DNA of 64,000 nt from Neobacillus sp. PS3-34 (GCF_030915465.1 NZ_CP133267.1:2882501-2946500); one strand, 5' to 3'. Counted from the stretch's first letter, positions 1-9,692 are shown. Notes: generated by a model not told the origin, from the letters alone. Translations and numbers: made by a program.

Positions 1-430
1 TGCGGCATACAATCAGCTTGCCAAAGTGGGCATTACCACTTCGGCGAATTATCTTGAAGGCGGTAAGCTTCAGATTGATGAAGCCAAACTGAAGGCGGCG
101 ATTCAGGCTGATCCAACGTCTGTGGAGAATTTGTTCCGTGGATCAGGTACAACGAGTTCAGACCAGGGCGTGATCCAGCGTCTTTATGATAATGTCACTG
201 ACACGATGGATAGCTTGAAACAAAAAGCAGGGAATACTTTTTCGACCAACAAACAATTTGCGATTGGCTTAAAGCTGGATTCCCTTGGAACCCAGATCAC
301 CAGCTTTGATGGCCGCATGAAGCAGGTTGAAGATCGATATTACCGCCAGTTCACTGCAATGGAACAAGCGATGCAAAAGGCTAATTCGCAAGCATCATAT
401 ATGCAGCAGCATTTCGCCGGCGGCCAGTAA
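1..430 (+). CDS. fliD: Flagellar cap protein FliD, C-terminal part (5' end outside window)
   Basis: Filament cap (hook-associated protein 2), which directs flagellin polymerisation at the tip of the flagellum. The reading frame is already open at base 2 and ends at the stop at 428-430, so only about the last 142 residues are present. The visible part has the C-terminal traits of FliD: a segment on sub-threshold integration (DPTSVENLFRG), a linker mentioning a long alpha helix, and a final helical stretch ending MQQHFAGGQ that would form the coiled D0 region. The identification rests also on fliS and fliT following directly, the fixed fliD-fliS-fliT order of Bacillus. Spacing to fliS is 20 bases with a good ribosome site (AAGGAG), so one operon is likely. 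Confidence 0.9.
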   Translation, partial: AAYNQLAKVGITTSANYLEGGKLQIDEAKLKAAIQADPTSVENLFRGSGTTSSDQGVIQRLYDNVTDTMDSLKQKAGNTFSTNKQFAIGLKLDSLGTQITSFDGRMKQVEDRYYRQFTAMEQAMQKANSQASYMQQHFAGGQ

Positions 431-450
431 TTTTTAAAGGAGTGTCATAA

Positions 451-852
451 ATGGCTGTTCAAAATCCCTATCAATCATACCAGCAAAACTCCGTTAACAC
501 GGCTTCGCCGGGTGAGCTAACGTTAATGCTCTATAACGGGTGCCTGAAGTTTATTCACATGGCGAAAGCAGGCATGGTTGAAAAGAATATCGAAGTGAAG
601 AATACTAATATCCAAAAGGCGCAGAAAATTATCCAGGAGCTTATGGTTACGTTAAATATGGACCTTGAAGTTTCAAAAAACATGATGGCGCTTTATGACT
701 ATATCAATCGCAGACTGATTGAGGCCAATATCAAGAATGATAGTGCCATTCTGGATGAAGTGGAAGGCTATGTTACGGAATTCCGTGACACCTGGAAGCA
801 GGTTATCCAGCTGAACCGCCAAAAGCAGTTTGCCCAGGGCGGCCAGGCATAG
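451..852 (+). CDS. fliS: Flagellin export chaperone FliS
   Basis: Cytoplasmic chaperone that binds the C terminus of flagellin and prevents premature polymerisation before export. The 133-residue product has the usual family length and starts with the typical NPYQSYQQNSVNTASPGELTLMLYNG segment, here seen at residues 5-30, followed by all-helical sequence. ATG at 451 is preceded by AAGGAGTG at a normal distance. It lies between fliD and fliT; its stop TAG shares its last base with the GTG start of fliT, indicating translational coupling. Nothing unusual is seen. Confidence 0.96.
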   Translation: MAVQNPYQSYQQNSVNTASPGELTLMLYNGCLKFIHMAKAGMVEKNIEVKNTNIQKAQKIIQELMVTLNMDLEVSKNMMALYDYINRRLIEANIKNDSAILDEVEGYVTEFRDTWKQVIQLNRQKQFAQGGQA

Positions 853-1199
853 TGAGCAAGGTTAAAGAAATTTATGAGAGTACAATTAAGCTAATTGAGA
901 TTCTCGAAAGCGGGGATGAATTATCCCGTGATGAAAAAATTAGGGTAATAGAGGACTCATTAGAATTTCGTGAGAATTTAATGAGAGATTTACTGCCGCC
1001 ATTTTCAGAAAAAGAGAATGAGCTTGGAGCACAGCTGATCGATTTGAATAAGGTGTTAACAGGTTTATTATCTGCTGAAAAGCTGCTGATTCAACGGGAT
1101 ATTAAATCCTTAAGTTTGAAAAAGGAATCCACCAACAAGTATGCGAACCCGTATCAAAGCCTCGCAACAGACGGGATGTTTTATGATAGGAAAAAATAA
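852..1199 (+). CDS. fliT: Flagellar protein FliT
   Basis: Small helical flagellar chaperone of 115 residues, in the family thought to serve FliD. It begins at GTG 852, which overlaps the fliS stop by one base. The sequence is rich in Lys, Glu and Leu, with amphipathic helices typical of FliT/YvyD-region proteins and no membrane segment. Sequence conservation in this family is low, so the name depends mainly on length and on its place at the end of fliD-fliS-fliT. A strong terminator follows at 1213-1243, closing the flagellar operon. Confidence 0.82.
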   Translation: MSKVKEIYESTIKLIEILESGDELSRDEKIRVIEDSLEFRENLMRDLLPPFSEKENELGAQLIDLNKVLTGLLSAEKLLIQRDIKSLSLKKESTNKYANPYQSLATDGMFYDRKK

Positions 1200-1212
1200 T
1201 ACTGCATTTTTG

Positions 1213-1243
1213 AAAACCGCCTTTTAAATTAGGCGGTTTTTTT
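1213..1243 (+). terminator. Intrinsic terminator after fliT
   Basis: Arms AAAACCGCCT (1213-1222) and AGGCGGTTTT (1231-1240) around an 8-base loop, followed by more T. It closes the flagellar operon. Confidence 0.92.
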
Positions 1244-1806
1244 CATTCCTTAAGTAATCTCTCCGGCAGCTATTCTTCTCCAAATCTTGCCAATTATTAA
1301 AGATTCTAAAGAGAAGCACTCTCTTTTGAGGAAACTATCCCATTCAATTTTTTACATAAACATAGAAGTAAAAGGAAAAAAGAACCATTATTTACAGGCT
1401 GAAAATAGCTTTCTTCTAACTTAAATAGAAAAGAGAACGATAGCTTTTCGTCTTTTATTATTCGGAATATTTCGAACGAATAAGACTGTCGTTAGAATTT
1501 ATTTAACTTTTCTTTAAACTTTCGCAACATTCTAAAGGTTTATTTTTTAGAATATATCAATTAAACGCTATAACATTTCAGAAAATTCAAAAGAAATAGT
1601 CCTATTCTACTAATTTTTCGGAACCCGAAATGGTTTTCTATTTGTTATTTTTATGTTAATTTTCGGTTAAATTTTTCCTATGACTTTTGTGATATAAATG
1701 TATTTAGACATATCGTAATTTTCTAACATCTTTACAAGTTTTCAAAAAAGGGAGGTATCTTATTTTAGATCTTCGTTTTTAAAAATATTTTTAGGAGGCA
1801 AAATGG
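1244..1806. other. Long AT-rich leader/intergenic region before the SLH gene
   Basis: About 560 bases with no credible ORF on either strand. An inverted repeat TTATTCG ... CGAATAA sits at 1458-1483. A possible extended -10 (TGATATAAA) lies near 1690-1698 but lacks a recognisable -35, so the promoter is not established. The region ends with a very strong ribosome site AGGAGG (1793-1798). Long AT-rich leaders are common before highly expressed S-layer-type genes; that is inference. No riboswitch or T-box could be recognised. Confidence 0.5.
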
Positions 1807-3081
1807 ATGTATAACTGGCGTAAATTAGCAGTTTCAGGTGCTCTTGCAACAACTCTTACTTTTAGCAGTCTTTCGGTATTTGCAGCAAGCTTTGATGATG
1901 TATCAGGCTTGGACAGCGAGATCTCGATCACTAAACTAGTGTCTTTGGGATACATAGCTAATAAGGGTGCAAACTTCAACCCAGACAGCAATCTGACTCG
2001 TTTAGAGTTTGCTGAGATTGCATGCCGTATCACTACTATCGGGTCTTCTTCAGTATTAAAGATTAAAGATCTTGATACAAGCAAAGGCAAAAACAAGGCA
2101 GCAGTAAGAGCAGTACGCGGCGGTTTGCTGAGCCTAAACAAAAAGGGTGAATTCAAGCCTAAAGGTTCTGTTACATTTGCAGAATTATCAAAAGCGCTTG
2201 CTTTTGGATTAGGATTCAAAAAGACATGGTCTAACCGTCCGATTGACTATTTATACTATTTGGATCGTAAAGGTGTCCTTGATATCGATACAGACCTTGA
2301 TGCAGCAGTAACAAGGGAAGATGTAGCCGTAGCGGTAGATAAATACCTTACAGCTAAACAAAGCTACACTACGATTACAGGTGTAGTTTCCGAGTTAACT
2401 TCAACTGGTCTTGTTGTGAAGAGCACAACTGGAGAAAATAACCTGAAGTATGCTGCAAATGCATCCATCTTCCAGGATGATCAGCAGACTGAAAAAGGTG
2501 CTGTAGGACCTGGTACTGCTGTATCAGTAACATTAAACAGCAAAGGCCAAGTGGCATACCTTTCTTCGACTTCATTAGAAGTGTTTGATGGTGCAATGGC
2601 ATACGATGCAAGTGGAAAACTGCTTGTTAAAGGAAAAACTTTGTACAACACTCACTCTAACCTGGTTGTTACACCACTTCCAAGCAGTCCGGATGCAGAT
2701 TTCACATTTAAAGAATTTGCTAACTACGGTCAAAATGGTGTGACTTTCGAAGGAACTGCATATTCCAATATGGCTACCGATGAAATCACAATGTTATCTC
2801 CTTATGTCACAAAAGTTACTGACAGACCGATCAGCTTAAATGGAACTTCTGTAACATTTGGCTTCAAGGCTGATTTCGATTTCAACGATTTGTCTATGCC
2901 GCTAAATGATGCTGCAGTAGTTCACCTGGTAGACGGAACTGCTACAAAGGATGTAAAACTTGCAGATATCGACGCTCTTCAAAAAGCAGGCAAAGTATTG
3001 ACTGGAACTGCAATTGCTGGAGCAGACGGAACAATCACTGACTTAACTGTAAAAGCAGCAGATCCTGCACCTGCAGAATAA
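1807..3081 (+). CDS. Secreted S-layer-homology (SLH) domain protein
   Basis: Exported cell-wall-associated protein of 424 residues. Residues 1-26 form a Sec signal peptide ending VFAA. Three SLH-like repeats follow at about residues 29-75 (FDDVSG ... NLTRLEFAEIACRIT), 90-135 (ending FAELSKALAFG) and 140-185 (REDVAVAVDKYLTA); SLH triplets bind pyruvylated secondary wall polymer. The remaining 230 residues are a beta-rich unknown region. The start is ATG 1807, with AGGAGG 8 bases upstream; an ATG at 1803 reads into a stop after three codons. It is followed 30 bases later by a binding protein that lacks a lipid anchor, so a role as wall-bound partner of the importer is plausible but unproven. 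Confidence 0.82.
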   Translation: MYNWRKLAVSGALATTLTFSSLSVFAASFDDVSGLDSEISITKLVSLGYIANKGANFNPDSNLTRLEFAEIACRITTIGSSSVLKIKDLDTSKGKNKAAVRAVRGGLLSLNKKGEFKPKGSVTFAELSKALAFGLGFKKTWSNRPIDYLYYLDRKGVLDIDTDLDAAVTREDVAVAVDKYLTAKQSYTTITGVVSELTSTGLVVKSTTGENNLKYAANASIFQDDQQTEKGAVGPGTAVSVTLNSKGQVAYLSSTSLEVFDGAMAYDASGKLLVKGKTLYNTHSNLVVTPLPSSPDADFTFKEFANYGQNGVTFEGTAYSNMATDEITMLSPYVTKVTDRPISLNGTSVTFGFKADFDFNDLSMPLNDAAVVHLVDGTATKDVKLADIDALQKAGKVLTGTAIAGADGTITDLTVKAADPAPAE

Positions 3082-3111
3082 AAATTAAAATAAAAGGAGG
3101 AATTTTAAAAA

Positions 3112-4743
3112 ATGACTAACTTCAAGAAAAAATTAGCAGCAACTTCATTGGCAGCCGTTATCGGTTTCGCAGGACTTCCATTCCTAACTGGGACTGCTGA
3201 CGCAGCCCGCCCAGGCTTCGACTCTAAAAAAGTCGGCGGTAAAGTAGTATTAACAACCTTTGCCGATGCAGTTCGTTTGATTCCTTATACTACTTCTGAC
3301 TCAGCATCAAGCCGTATCCAAGGCATGATTTTCGATGCTCTTTTAACAGTAGATATCAAAGGTAATCCGATTCCATCCCTTGCAACAAGCTATTCTTATG
3401 ACAAATCAAAACTGACTTATACATTCAAGCTTCGTAAGGGTGTAAAGTTCCATGATGGAAAATTGATGACTGCGGATGACGTTGTATTCTCTTACCAGAT
3501 GTACACAGATCCTAAGACAATCAACAGCTATGTAAAAGACTTTGAAACTATTAAACAAGTTAAAAAGGTTGATACTTACACAGTTCAAATCATCCTGAAA
3601 GAAAAGGATCCGCTAATCCTTACAAATACATTTGTAAATGCGGCAATCCTTCCGAAGCACCAATTCAAAAATGGTATTAAAGACTATAACACTAACAACT
3701 ATATTCACCGCCACCCAATCGGAACAGGTGCATTCAAGTTCAAAGAGTGGAAATCTGATGAGCGTATTGTTGTAACTGCCAACAAGGATTACTGGGATGG
3801 CCGTCCATATATGGATCAGGTAATCACTGAAGTTCTTCCTGATGCAAACGTTGAAACAATCAACCTGTTAAAGGGTGACGTTGACTTTGTTGAAGCATTG
3901 AATCCACAAAGTTTATCCCAGGTTTCTAAAAACAAGAACCTGAAAATTCAGCCTTACAGCATCGGACGTTTTGACTACGTTGGATTCAACGAAAGCAAAG
4001 CTCCTTGGAACAATGAAAACTTCCGTAAAGGATTAGCATACGGTTTGGATCGTCAGTCCATGGTTTCCAAATTGTACTTAGGAAAAGCAACACTTGCGAG
4101 CGGTCCAATGCACCCGCTGATTCCGCAAAACAATCCATCAGTAAAGCCGCTTCCATTTGATCTTAAAAAGGCTGCTGAATATTTAGAAAAAGCTGGTTAT
4201 CATAAAAAGGACGGCAAGCTAATCGGTCCAGACGGCAAGCAGTTAACACTTGAATTTGCCTATAACAATGGAAATACGATTCGCCAAAAAGCTGCCCTGC
4301 TTGCACAGCAAAACTGGGGTAAATTAGGCATTAAAGTAACACCAAGAAGCTATGAGTGGTCTATTTTCTTAGACAAGTACAAAGAAGGCAAGTTAGACTG
4401 CTTTATCTTAGGATGGAGCGGATATGACGCAAACGTTGAACACTCTGGATTCTTCCATTCAACTGCAATGCCGCCACAAGGAAATAACAATAACCGTATC
4501 AATGATCCACAAATTGATAAGTATCTTGATGACTACAAGTCTGAAGAAGACCGCAGCAAGCGTATCAAAATTTACCAAGCTATGCACAAATACATGGCTG
4601 ACCATGAAACATTGATCTGGACATACCATCCAAAATCAAATGCCGGTATGGACAAAGATTTGAAGAACGTTAAGATTTCTATGTCAACAGCTTTCTTCAA
4701 TCTTCAAGATTGGTACTGGGGAGTAGCTTCAAAGCGTAAATAA
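3112..4743 (+). CDS. Oligopeptide/dipeptide ABC transporter substrate-binding protein (family 5)
   Basis: Extracellular solute-binding protein of 543 residues for an Opp/Dpp-type importer. The N terminus is a signal peptide ending TADA-ARPG, with a signal peptidase I site and no lipobox Cys. This is unusual, because Gram-positive binding proteins are normally lipoproteins. Family features are clear: PIPSLATSYSY, the signature FKLRKGVKFHDGKLMTADDVVFS region (residues about 100-123), and a C-terminal NLQDWYWG. RBS AAAAGGAGG precedes ATG 3112. It lies between the SLH gene and the permease genes; a stable hairpin at 4760-4792 separates it from oppB. The substrate (peptide, nickel or other) cannot be told from sequence. 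Confidence 0.9.
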   Translation: MTNFKKKLAATSLAAVIGFAGLPFLTGTADAARPGFDSKKVGGKVVLTTFADAVRLIPYTTSDSASSRIQGMIFDALLTVDIKGNPIPSLATSYSYDKSKLTYTFKLRKGVKFHDGKLMTADDVVFSYQMYTDPKTINSYVKDFETIKQVKKVDTYTVQIILKEKDPLILTNTFVNAAILPKHQFKNGIKDYNTNNYIHRHPIGTGAFKFKEWKSDERIVVTANKDYWDGRPYMDQVITEVLPDANVETINLLKGDVDFVEALNPQSLSQVSKNKNLKIQPYSIGRFDYVGFNESKAPWNNENFRKGLAYGLDRQSMVSKLYLGKATLASGPMHPLIPQNNPSVKPLPFDLKKAAEYLEKAGYHKKDGKLIGPDGKQLTLEFAYNNGNTIRQKAALLAQQNWGKLGIKVTPRSYEWSIFLDKYKEGKLDCFILGWSGYDANVEHSGFFHSTAMPPQGNNNNRINDPQIDKYLDDYKSEEDRSKRIKIYQAMHKYMADHETLIWTYHPKSNAGMDKDLKNVKISMSTAFFNLQDWYWGVASKRK

Positions 4744-4759
4744 TTAAAGGTTAGACTAG

Positions 4760-4792
4760 GCGGCCGTTTGCGACCAATGTCGCTGCGGCTGC
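4760..4792 (+). promoter_or_regulatory. Stable stem-loop between binding-protein and permease genes
   Basis: GCGGCCG / CGGCTGC outer arms and GCGAC / GTCGC inner arms with a CAAT loop, and no T run. In ABC importer operons such hairpins commonly stabilise the abundant binding-protein transcript against 3' decay. That role is inferred here from position. Confidence 0.5.
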
Positions 4793-4924
4793 TTATATGT
4801 TAAAAAACGAAAATTAGAGATAGTACTTTACTAGCACTAATAAAAATTGAGAAACCGGAAGAAATTTTTCCTTTTATGAAATAAATAATTCTTAGAGAAC
4901 GCTCTTAGGAAAGTAGGGATACCT

Positions 4925-5887
4925 GTGCTGAAATATATTATTCGCAGAACTCTTCAATCAATTCCCTTATTATTCATCATATCTGTTATTACTTTCTTGC
5001 TTATGACCTTAGCTCCTGGCGACCCAACTGCGGTCTATCAAAACCCGGAAGGAAAGGTTCAAAACGTCGAAAATATCAAGAAACAGCTCGGTGTTGACCA
5101 GCCAATTTATGTCCAATATTACAAATGGGCCAAGCTGCTGATGCTGGACGGAAACCTCGGTTATTCCTTCCAGGATGGTCGGCCGGTAACAGAAAAAATA
5201 GTAGAAAGAATACCAGCAACATTGACTCTGATGGGGGTTGCTATTCTTATCTCCATTCTCATTGCGATTCCAATAGGTATTTATTCTGCTGTTAAGCAAT
5301 ATTCGATATTTGATTACATATTTACAGGCTATGCCTTCCTGGGGATAGCGGTTCCATCCTTTTTTATTGCCTTAATAGTCATACTTGTTTTCTCCTTGCA
5401 TCTAAGCTGGTTCCCTGCTTCTGGAATGAGGAGCGCCGAATTCGATAATTTTAATCTTTGGGATCGTGTCCACCATTTAATTTTGCCAGCCTCGACACTT
5501 GCTTTTGGATTGATTGCTACAAAATCCCGTTTTGTGCGTTCAAGTATGCTTGAGGTAATCAAACAGGATTATGTTAGAACTGCACGGGCAAAGGCGTTTC
5601 AGAGGGAAAGGTTATTTTCAAGCATGCATTAAGAAATCGGCCTTATCCCGATCATTACCATTATCGCGAACCAACTGCCCAACCTGTTTAACGGTGCGTT
5701 ATTCATCGAAACCATTTTTGCCTGGCCTGGAATGGGAAGACTCTCTGTCAGCGCCATTTTCATCCGTGATTACCAGGTCATCATGGGAACTACACTCATT
5801 GCAGCGGTCCTCGTCGTTATCGCCAATCTGCTGGCTGACATTTTATATGCTGTCGTCGATCCGCGCATTAAATATGGGAAGTCTTAA
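4925..5887 (+). CDS. Peptide ABC transporter permease, OppB/DppB type (two compensating frameshifts)
   Basis: Inner-membrane permease forming half of the translocation channel. GTG start at 4925, with the N-terminal MLKYIIRRTLQSIPLLFIISVITFLL segment of DppB seen at residues 1-26. About 320 residues, six membrane segments, normal family length. The frame breaks near 5590-5592 (one A missing in GCAAAGG, where RAKG is expected) and returns to the original frame near 5636-5640 (one extra base). Between these points lies a false stop at 5630. Read through both, the conserved EAA-loop region RAKG ... IFKHALRN-LIPIITIIANQLPNLF is restored. The matching downstream frame and intact neighbours argue for sequencing errors rather than decay. 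Confidence 0.85.
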
Positions 5888-5901
5888 GGAGGAATAAAAA
5901 A

Positions 5902-6822
5902 ATGGGTCTTCCAAATCCAGTTATCAATAATCAACAGAATGTGGAAATAAACAATCCGGAACAAGATTTGAAGTATGAAAGCAGGCTTGCTGTGACATGG
6001 AAGCGATTCAAAAAGAACAAATTGGCTGTTACGGGATTGTTCGTTTTTGGGATTATCGTCCTAATTGCCATTTTTGCACCTTGGATTTCACCGCATAAAC
6101 CTGAGGTATCCGACATTTTAGATTCAAACCTGCCTCCGAGTAAAAAGTATCCATTCGGTACTGATTCCATGGGTGGAGATATTATGACGCGTGCTTTTTA
6201 TGGTGCCAGGGTTTCATTAACAGTAGCGATGCTGACGATGATTTGTTCGGTAACCATCGGAGTAATCTATGGTTCAATTTCCGGCTTTTTTGGTGGATTC
6301 ATTGACAATATCATGATGAGGATTGTTGATGCACTTCAATCCATTCCAACCTTCTTCTTATTATTGATTGTAGCATCTTTAATCGTTCCAACGATGTGGT
6401 CTACTATATTTGTTCTAAGTATCTTCGGCTGGACGAGTCTTGCCAGGATCGTCCGTGGGGAAATTTTATCGATCAAGAAAAGGGACTTTGTAGAAGCGGC
6501 AAAAGCGACTGGTGAAAAGAATAAAAATATTATTTTTTACCACGTCCTGCCGAATGCGATCGCTCCTATTATCGTTATTGCTACTCTTGACATTGCAGCG
6601 GTTATTCTGTCTGAAGCAGCATTAAGCTATCTTGGCCTTGGAATTCAGCCGCCTACACCGAGCTGGGGGAATATGCTGACAGGAGCACAGGATTTGTCAA
6701 CTGTTCAATTTTATCCTTGGATCGCCATCTTCCCAGGATTGTTCATTATTATAACGGTTCTATCCGTAAACTTTATCGGTGATGGCCTGAGAGATGCTTT
6801 AGACCCTAGAATGAAGCAATAG
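5902..6822 (+). CDS. Peptide ABC transporter permease, OppC/DppC type
   Basis: Second integral-membrane subunit of the importer, 306 residues, intact. A cytosolic N-terminal tail (residues 1-45, ending WKRFKKNKLAVTG) leads into the first membrane helix. The OppC N-terminal domain is followed by the LGTD-like motif FGTDSMGGDIMTR (about 88-100) and the BPD_transp_1 region. The EAA loop FVEAAKATG (about 198-206) contacts the ATPases, and the C terminus ends GDGLRDALDPRMKQ, standard for the family. RBS AAGGAGG lies before ATG 5902. It is 14 bases from oppB and 12 from oppD, so they are co-transcribed. Confidence 0.95.
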   Translation: MGLPNPVINNQQNVEINNPEQDLKYESRLAVTWKRFKKNKLAVTGLFVFGIIVLIAIFAPWISPHKPEVSDILDSNLPPSKKYPFGTDSMGGDIMTRAFYGARVSLTVAMLTMICSVTIGVIYGSISGFFGGFIDNIMMRIVDALQSIPTFFLLLIVASLIVPTMWSTIFVLSIFGWTSLARIVRGEILSIKKRDFVEAAKATGEKNKNIIFYHVLPNAIAPIIVIATLDIAAVILSEAALSYLGLGIQPPTPSWGNMLTGAQDLSTVQFYPWIAIFPGLFIIITVLSVNFIGDGLRDALDPRMKQ

Positions 6823-6834
6823 GAGGTTCGTACA

Positions 6835-7836
6835 ATGGTCACAACATCAGTTGAAAAAGACACTGTCGTTTCAGTAAAAGATTTAAAAACTTATTTTTAC
6901 ACAGAGGATGGCGTTGTACCTGCCATTGATGGAGTAAGCTTTCATGTTAAAAAGGGAGAGACTCTTGCGATTGTTGGAGAATCTGGAAGCGGTAAAAGTG
7001 TTACATCCCTTTCCATTATGAGGTTGATTCCTATGCCTCCAGGTAAAATTGTGGATGGAGATATTTTATTCCAAAATGAAAGCCTGTTGGCAAAGTCAGA
7101 TAAGGAAATGCGCCAAATCCGAGGAAATAAGATTTCAATGATTTTCCAAGAGCCGATGACATCGCTTAACCCAGTCTATAAAGTAGGCGATCAAATATCT
7201 GAATCTATTATTCTTCATCAAAAAGTAAACAAAAAAGAAGCTATGGCTGAAGTGGTAAATCTTTTAAAATTGGTTGGAATTCCAGAACCGGAACGCCGCC
7301 TTAATCAATATCCGCATGAGTTGAGCGGTGGGATGAGACAGCGTGTCATGATTGCAATTGCTCTTGCATGCCGACCGGAGCTTTTGATTGCCGATGAGCC
7401 AACAACCGCTTTGGACGTAACGATTCAAAATCAAATTTTACAATTAATGAAGGATCTCAAAAATAAATCGAATATGTCCATTGTCCTGATCACTCATGAT
7501 TTGGGAGTGGTTGCCGAAATGGCTGATCGTGTAGTTGTTATGTATGCCGGCCAGGTCGTCGAGCAAAATGATATTTTTTCCATTTTTGAGAATCCAAAGC
7601 ATCCATATACAGAAGGCTTATTGCGCTCAATGCCTACAGTTGAAAAGAAAACGGAAAAGCTATATACCATTGAAGGAACGGTACCATCACCATTAGCCTA
7701 TCCAACTGGATGCCGTTTTGCACCAAGATGTGAGTATGCGACAAGTCTTTGTCATCAGGAAATGCCAGAAATACAGAACCTTAGTGATGATGAGGTTGTA
7801 CGTTGCTGGAAATACACAGATCGTTGGGAGGCATAA
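6835..7836 (+). CDS. Peptide ABC transporter ATP-binding protein, OppD/DppD type
   Basis: Cytoplasmic ATPase of the importer, 333 residues. Walker A GESGSGKS (about residues 53-60), Q-loop [13 protein letters not shown] signature LSGGMRQR, Walker [13 protein letters not shown] and the H-loop ITHDLG are all intact. The C terminus carries the oligopeptide-transporter extension with the Cys-rich pattern [14 protein letters not shown], usual for OppD/DppD. ATG 6835 has AGGAGG upstream and follows oppC by 12 bases; oppF starts 2 bases after the stop. Nothing abnormal. Confidence 0.95.
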   Translation: MVTTSVEKDTVVSVKDLKTYFYTEDGVVPAIDGVSFHVKKGETLAIVGESGSGKSVTSLSIMRLIPMPPGKIVDGDILFQNESLLAKSDKEMRQIRGNKISMIFQEPMTSLNPVYKVGDQISESIILHQKVNKKEAMAEVVNLLKLVGIPEPERRLNQYPHELSGGMRQRVMIAIALACRPELLIADEPTTALDVTIQNQILQLMKDLKNKSNMSIVLITHDLGVVAEMADRVVVMYAGQVVEQNDIFSIFENPKHPYTEGLLRSMPTVEKKTEKLYTIEGTVPSPLAYPTGCRFAPRCEYATSLCHQEMPEIQNLSDDEVVRCWKYTDRWEA

Positions 7837-7838
7837 AG

Positions 7839-8867
7839 ATGGTTAACGGGACTTCAGAACGCGTTTCTATAGAGAGTCAGACAATAAATGAAAATTCCGA
7901 TGTACTATTAAAAGTTGATAACATTAAAATGCACTTTCCAGTAAGAGGGGGCTTCTTCGGCGGAGTCCAAGGACACGTTAAGGCCGTCGACGGTGTAAGC
8001 TTTGATATATTAAAAGGGGAAACGCTTGGATTAGTAGGAGAAAGCGGCTGTGGAAAGTCCACTACTGGAAGAGTTCTTCTCCGTTTATTGGAAGCAACAA
8101 GCGGTTCTGTTACATTTGAGGGGCAGGATATCTTTTCTCTCGATAATAACGATGTGAGAAAGCTAAGACGGGACATGCAGCTTATTTTCCAGGATCCATA
8201 TTCGTCGTTGAACCCGCGTTTAAGCGTCGGTGAGACGATTTCCAGGGTACTGAAAATCCATGGAATGTCTTCAGCAGCAGAACGTGAAGAACGCATTAAA
8301 GAGCTGCTTGAGCTTGTTGGTTTACGCTCATTCCATATGAGACGCTACCCGCATGAGTTCAGCGGCGGCCAAAGGCAGCGTATTGGAATTGCCCGTGCCC
8401 TTGCTTTAAATCCAAAATTGATTGTTCTTGACGAGCCTGTATCGGCTCTAGATGTTTCCATCCAATCGCAGGTCGTAAACCTTTTGGAAGAGCTTCAGGA
8501 ACGTTTAGGATTAACCTATTTATTCGTTTCCCACGGATTAAATGTTGTCCGCCATATAAGCGACCGTGTTGGAGTTATGTACTTAGGGAAAATGGTAGAG
8601 CTTGCTGAATCGGATACTCTTTTTGAAGATCCTAAGCATCCTTATACCCAGGCCTTGATTTCTGCTAATCCAATAGCAAATCCAAGACTGAGAGACAAGC
8701 CGAAAATTATTCTGGAAGGCGATGTGCCAAGCCCAATCAACCCGCCGTCAGGCTGCTATTTCCATACGCGATGCCCTTATGCGCAAGCGAAGTGCAGAGA
8801 GGAAGCACCTGAATTCGTGGATGCTGGAAATAACCATTTTGTTGCTTGCCATTATCCACTATCTTAA
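7839..8867 (+). CDS. Peptide ABC transporter ATP-binding protein, OppF/DppF type
   Basis: Second ATPase of the importer, pairing with the OppD-type subunit; 342 residues from ATG 7839, chosen because GGGAGG lies about 8 bases upstream, inside the end of oppD. Walker [10 protein letters not shown], the Q-loop [11 protein letters not shown], signature FSGGQRQR, Walker [13 protein letters not shown] and H-loop VSHGLNVV are present (H is followed by G rather than the common D). The C-terminal extension has [14 protein letters not shown]. It is the last gene of the five-gene transport operon; the next gene is 80 bases away with its own leader. Confidence 0.94.
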   Translation: MVNGTSERVSIESQTINENSDVLLKVDNIKMHFPVRGGFFGGVQGHVKAVDGVSFDILKGETLGLVGESGCGKSTTGRVLLRLLEATSGSVTFEGQDIFSLDNNDVRKLRRDMQLIFQDPYSSLNPRLSVGETISRVLKIHGMSSAAEREERIKELLELVGLRSFHMRRYPHEFSGGQRQRIGIARALALNPKLIVLDEPVSALDVSIQSQVVNLLEELQERLGLTYLFVSHGLNVVRHISDRVGVMYLGKMVELAESDTLFEDPKHPYTQALISANPIANPRLRDKPKIILEGDVPSPINPPSGCYFHTRCPYAQAKCREEAPEFVDAGNNHFVACHYPLS

Positions 8868-8948
8868 AAATATTTTTCCAAAATTCAATTATTATGGTAT
8901 GATTTAGGGAAGGCAAAATCGGCCTTTTGCATTGTATGGGGGAGTACT

Positions 8949-9656
8949 ATGGGAAAAAAACTATTAATACTAGAAGAAGATTCCCAATATAGCAATAAAA
9001 TATCTCAGTATTTTGAGAGTCTTTTCGAGGTTAACTCGTTTAGTAATGGTTTACAAGGATTAATTACTGCTATTGAATGGAAACCCAACATAGTCCTGAT
9101 TAATCATTCCTTATTAAATGTTAACAGCTTGGAGTTATGCCGGCAGATGCGGCAAAAACTGAGCTCGATTATAATAATAATTGGAAAACCTCTAAACGAT
9201 GATGCCATTATTCAATATTACGAAGCAGGGGCGGATGATGTCATCACCCATCCGATCACCTTTCCAGTCTTACTATGTAAGATAAAGGTCCTGCTTGAAC
9301 ATACATCATCCAAGAAGGTCACGGAAGAAGACCGAATTCAATACGGGCTGTTAACGATGAATAAAGTAACGTTTAAAGTCCATTATGACAAAAGAGTATT
9401 AAATTTTACCAAAAAGGAGTTCTCTATCCTTTGGACCCTGGTAAAGAAACAGGACGAGGTTGTCACCCGGGAAGAGCTGCTGAGAGTTGTTTGGAGCTAC
9501 GAGCATCTGGACGATGATAGAATGATTGATACACATTTGAACCGTATTCGAAAGAAATTAAAGGAATACAATATTCATATTTCTATTAAAACGGTTTGGG
9601 GAATCGGTTATAAGCTGCAGGTAGAAGAGGGTCAGCCAATCGAACAAATTAAATAA
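8949..9656 (+). CDS. OmpR/PhoB-type response regulator with degenerate receiver
   Basis: DNA-binding regulator of 235 residues. Residues 1-120 form a receiver-like domain and 130-228 an OmpR winged helix (REELLRVVWSY, then DTHLNRIRKKL with GIGYKL in the wing). In the receiver the phospho-acceptor Asp is replaced: the beta-3 segment reads IVLINHS, giving Asn52. The switch Thr/Ser position reads IIGK, and the conserved Lys of the KP motif is His (THP). Only the acidic pair EE(D) near residues 9-11 is kept. This is the pattern of atypical, phosphorylation-independent regulators. No histidine kinase gene is adjacent. RBS GGGGGAG precedes ATG 8949, and a terminator follows directly. Its target is unknown; the adjacent opp operon is a candidate. 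Confidence 0.85.
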   Translation: MGKKLLILEEDSQYSNKISQYFESLFEVNSFSNGLQGLITAIEWKPNIVLINHSLLNVNSLELCRQMRQKLSSIIIIIGKPLNDDAIIQYYEAGADDVITHPITFPVLLCKIKVLLEHTSSKKVTEEDRIQYGLLTMNKVTFKVHYDKRVLNFTKKEFSILWTLVKKQDEVVTREELLRVVWSYEHLDDDRMIDTHLNRIRKKLKEYNIHISIKTVWGIGYKLQVEEGQPIEQIK

Positions 9657-9664
9657 CAACAAAG

Positions 9665-9690
9665 ACCCTGCCGTAGCAGGGTTTTTCTTT
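9665..9690 (+). terminator. Intrinsic terminator after the response regulator
   Basis: Stem ACCCTGC / GCAGGGT with loop CGTA, followed by TTTTCTTT. Confidence 0.9.
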
Positions 9691-9692
9691 GT

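Noticed and set aside
1244..1806. Riboswitch or T-box in the long leader of the SLH gene
   Set aside because: No specifier, anti-terminator or conserved aptamer core could be recognised; only AT-rich sequence and one modest inverted repeat.
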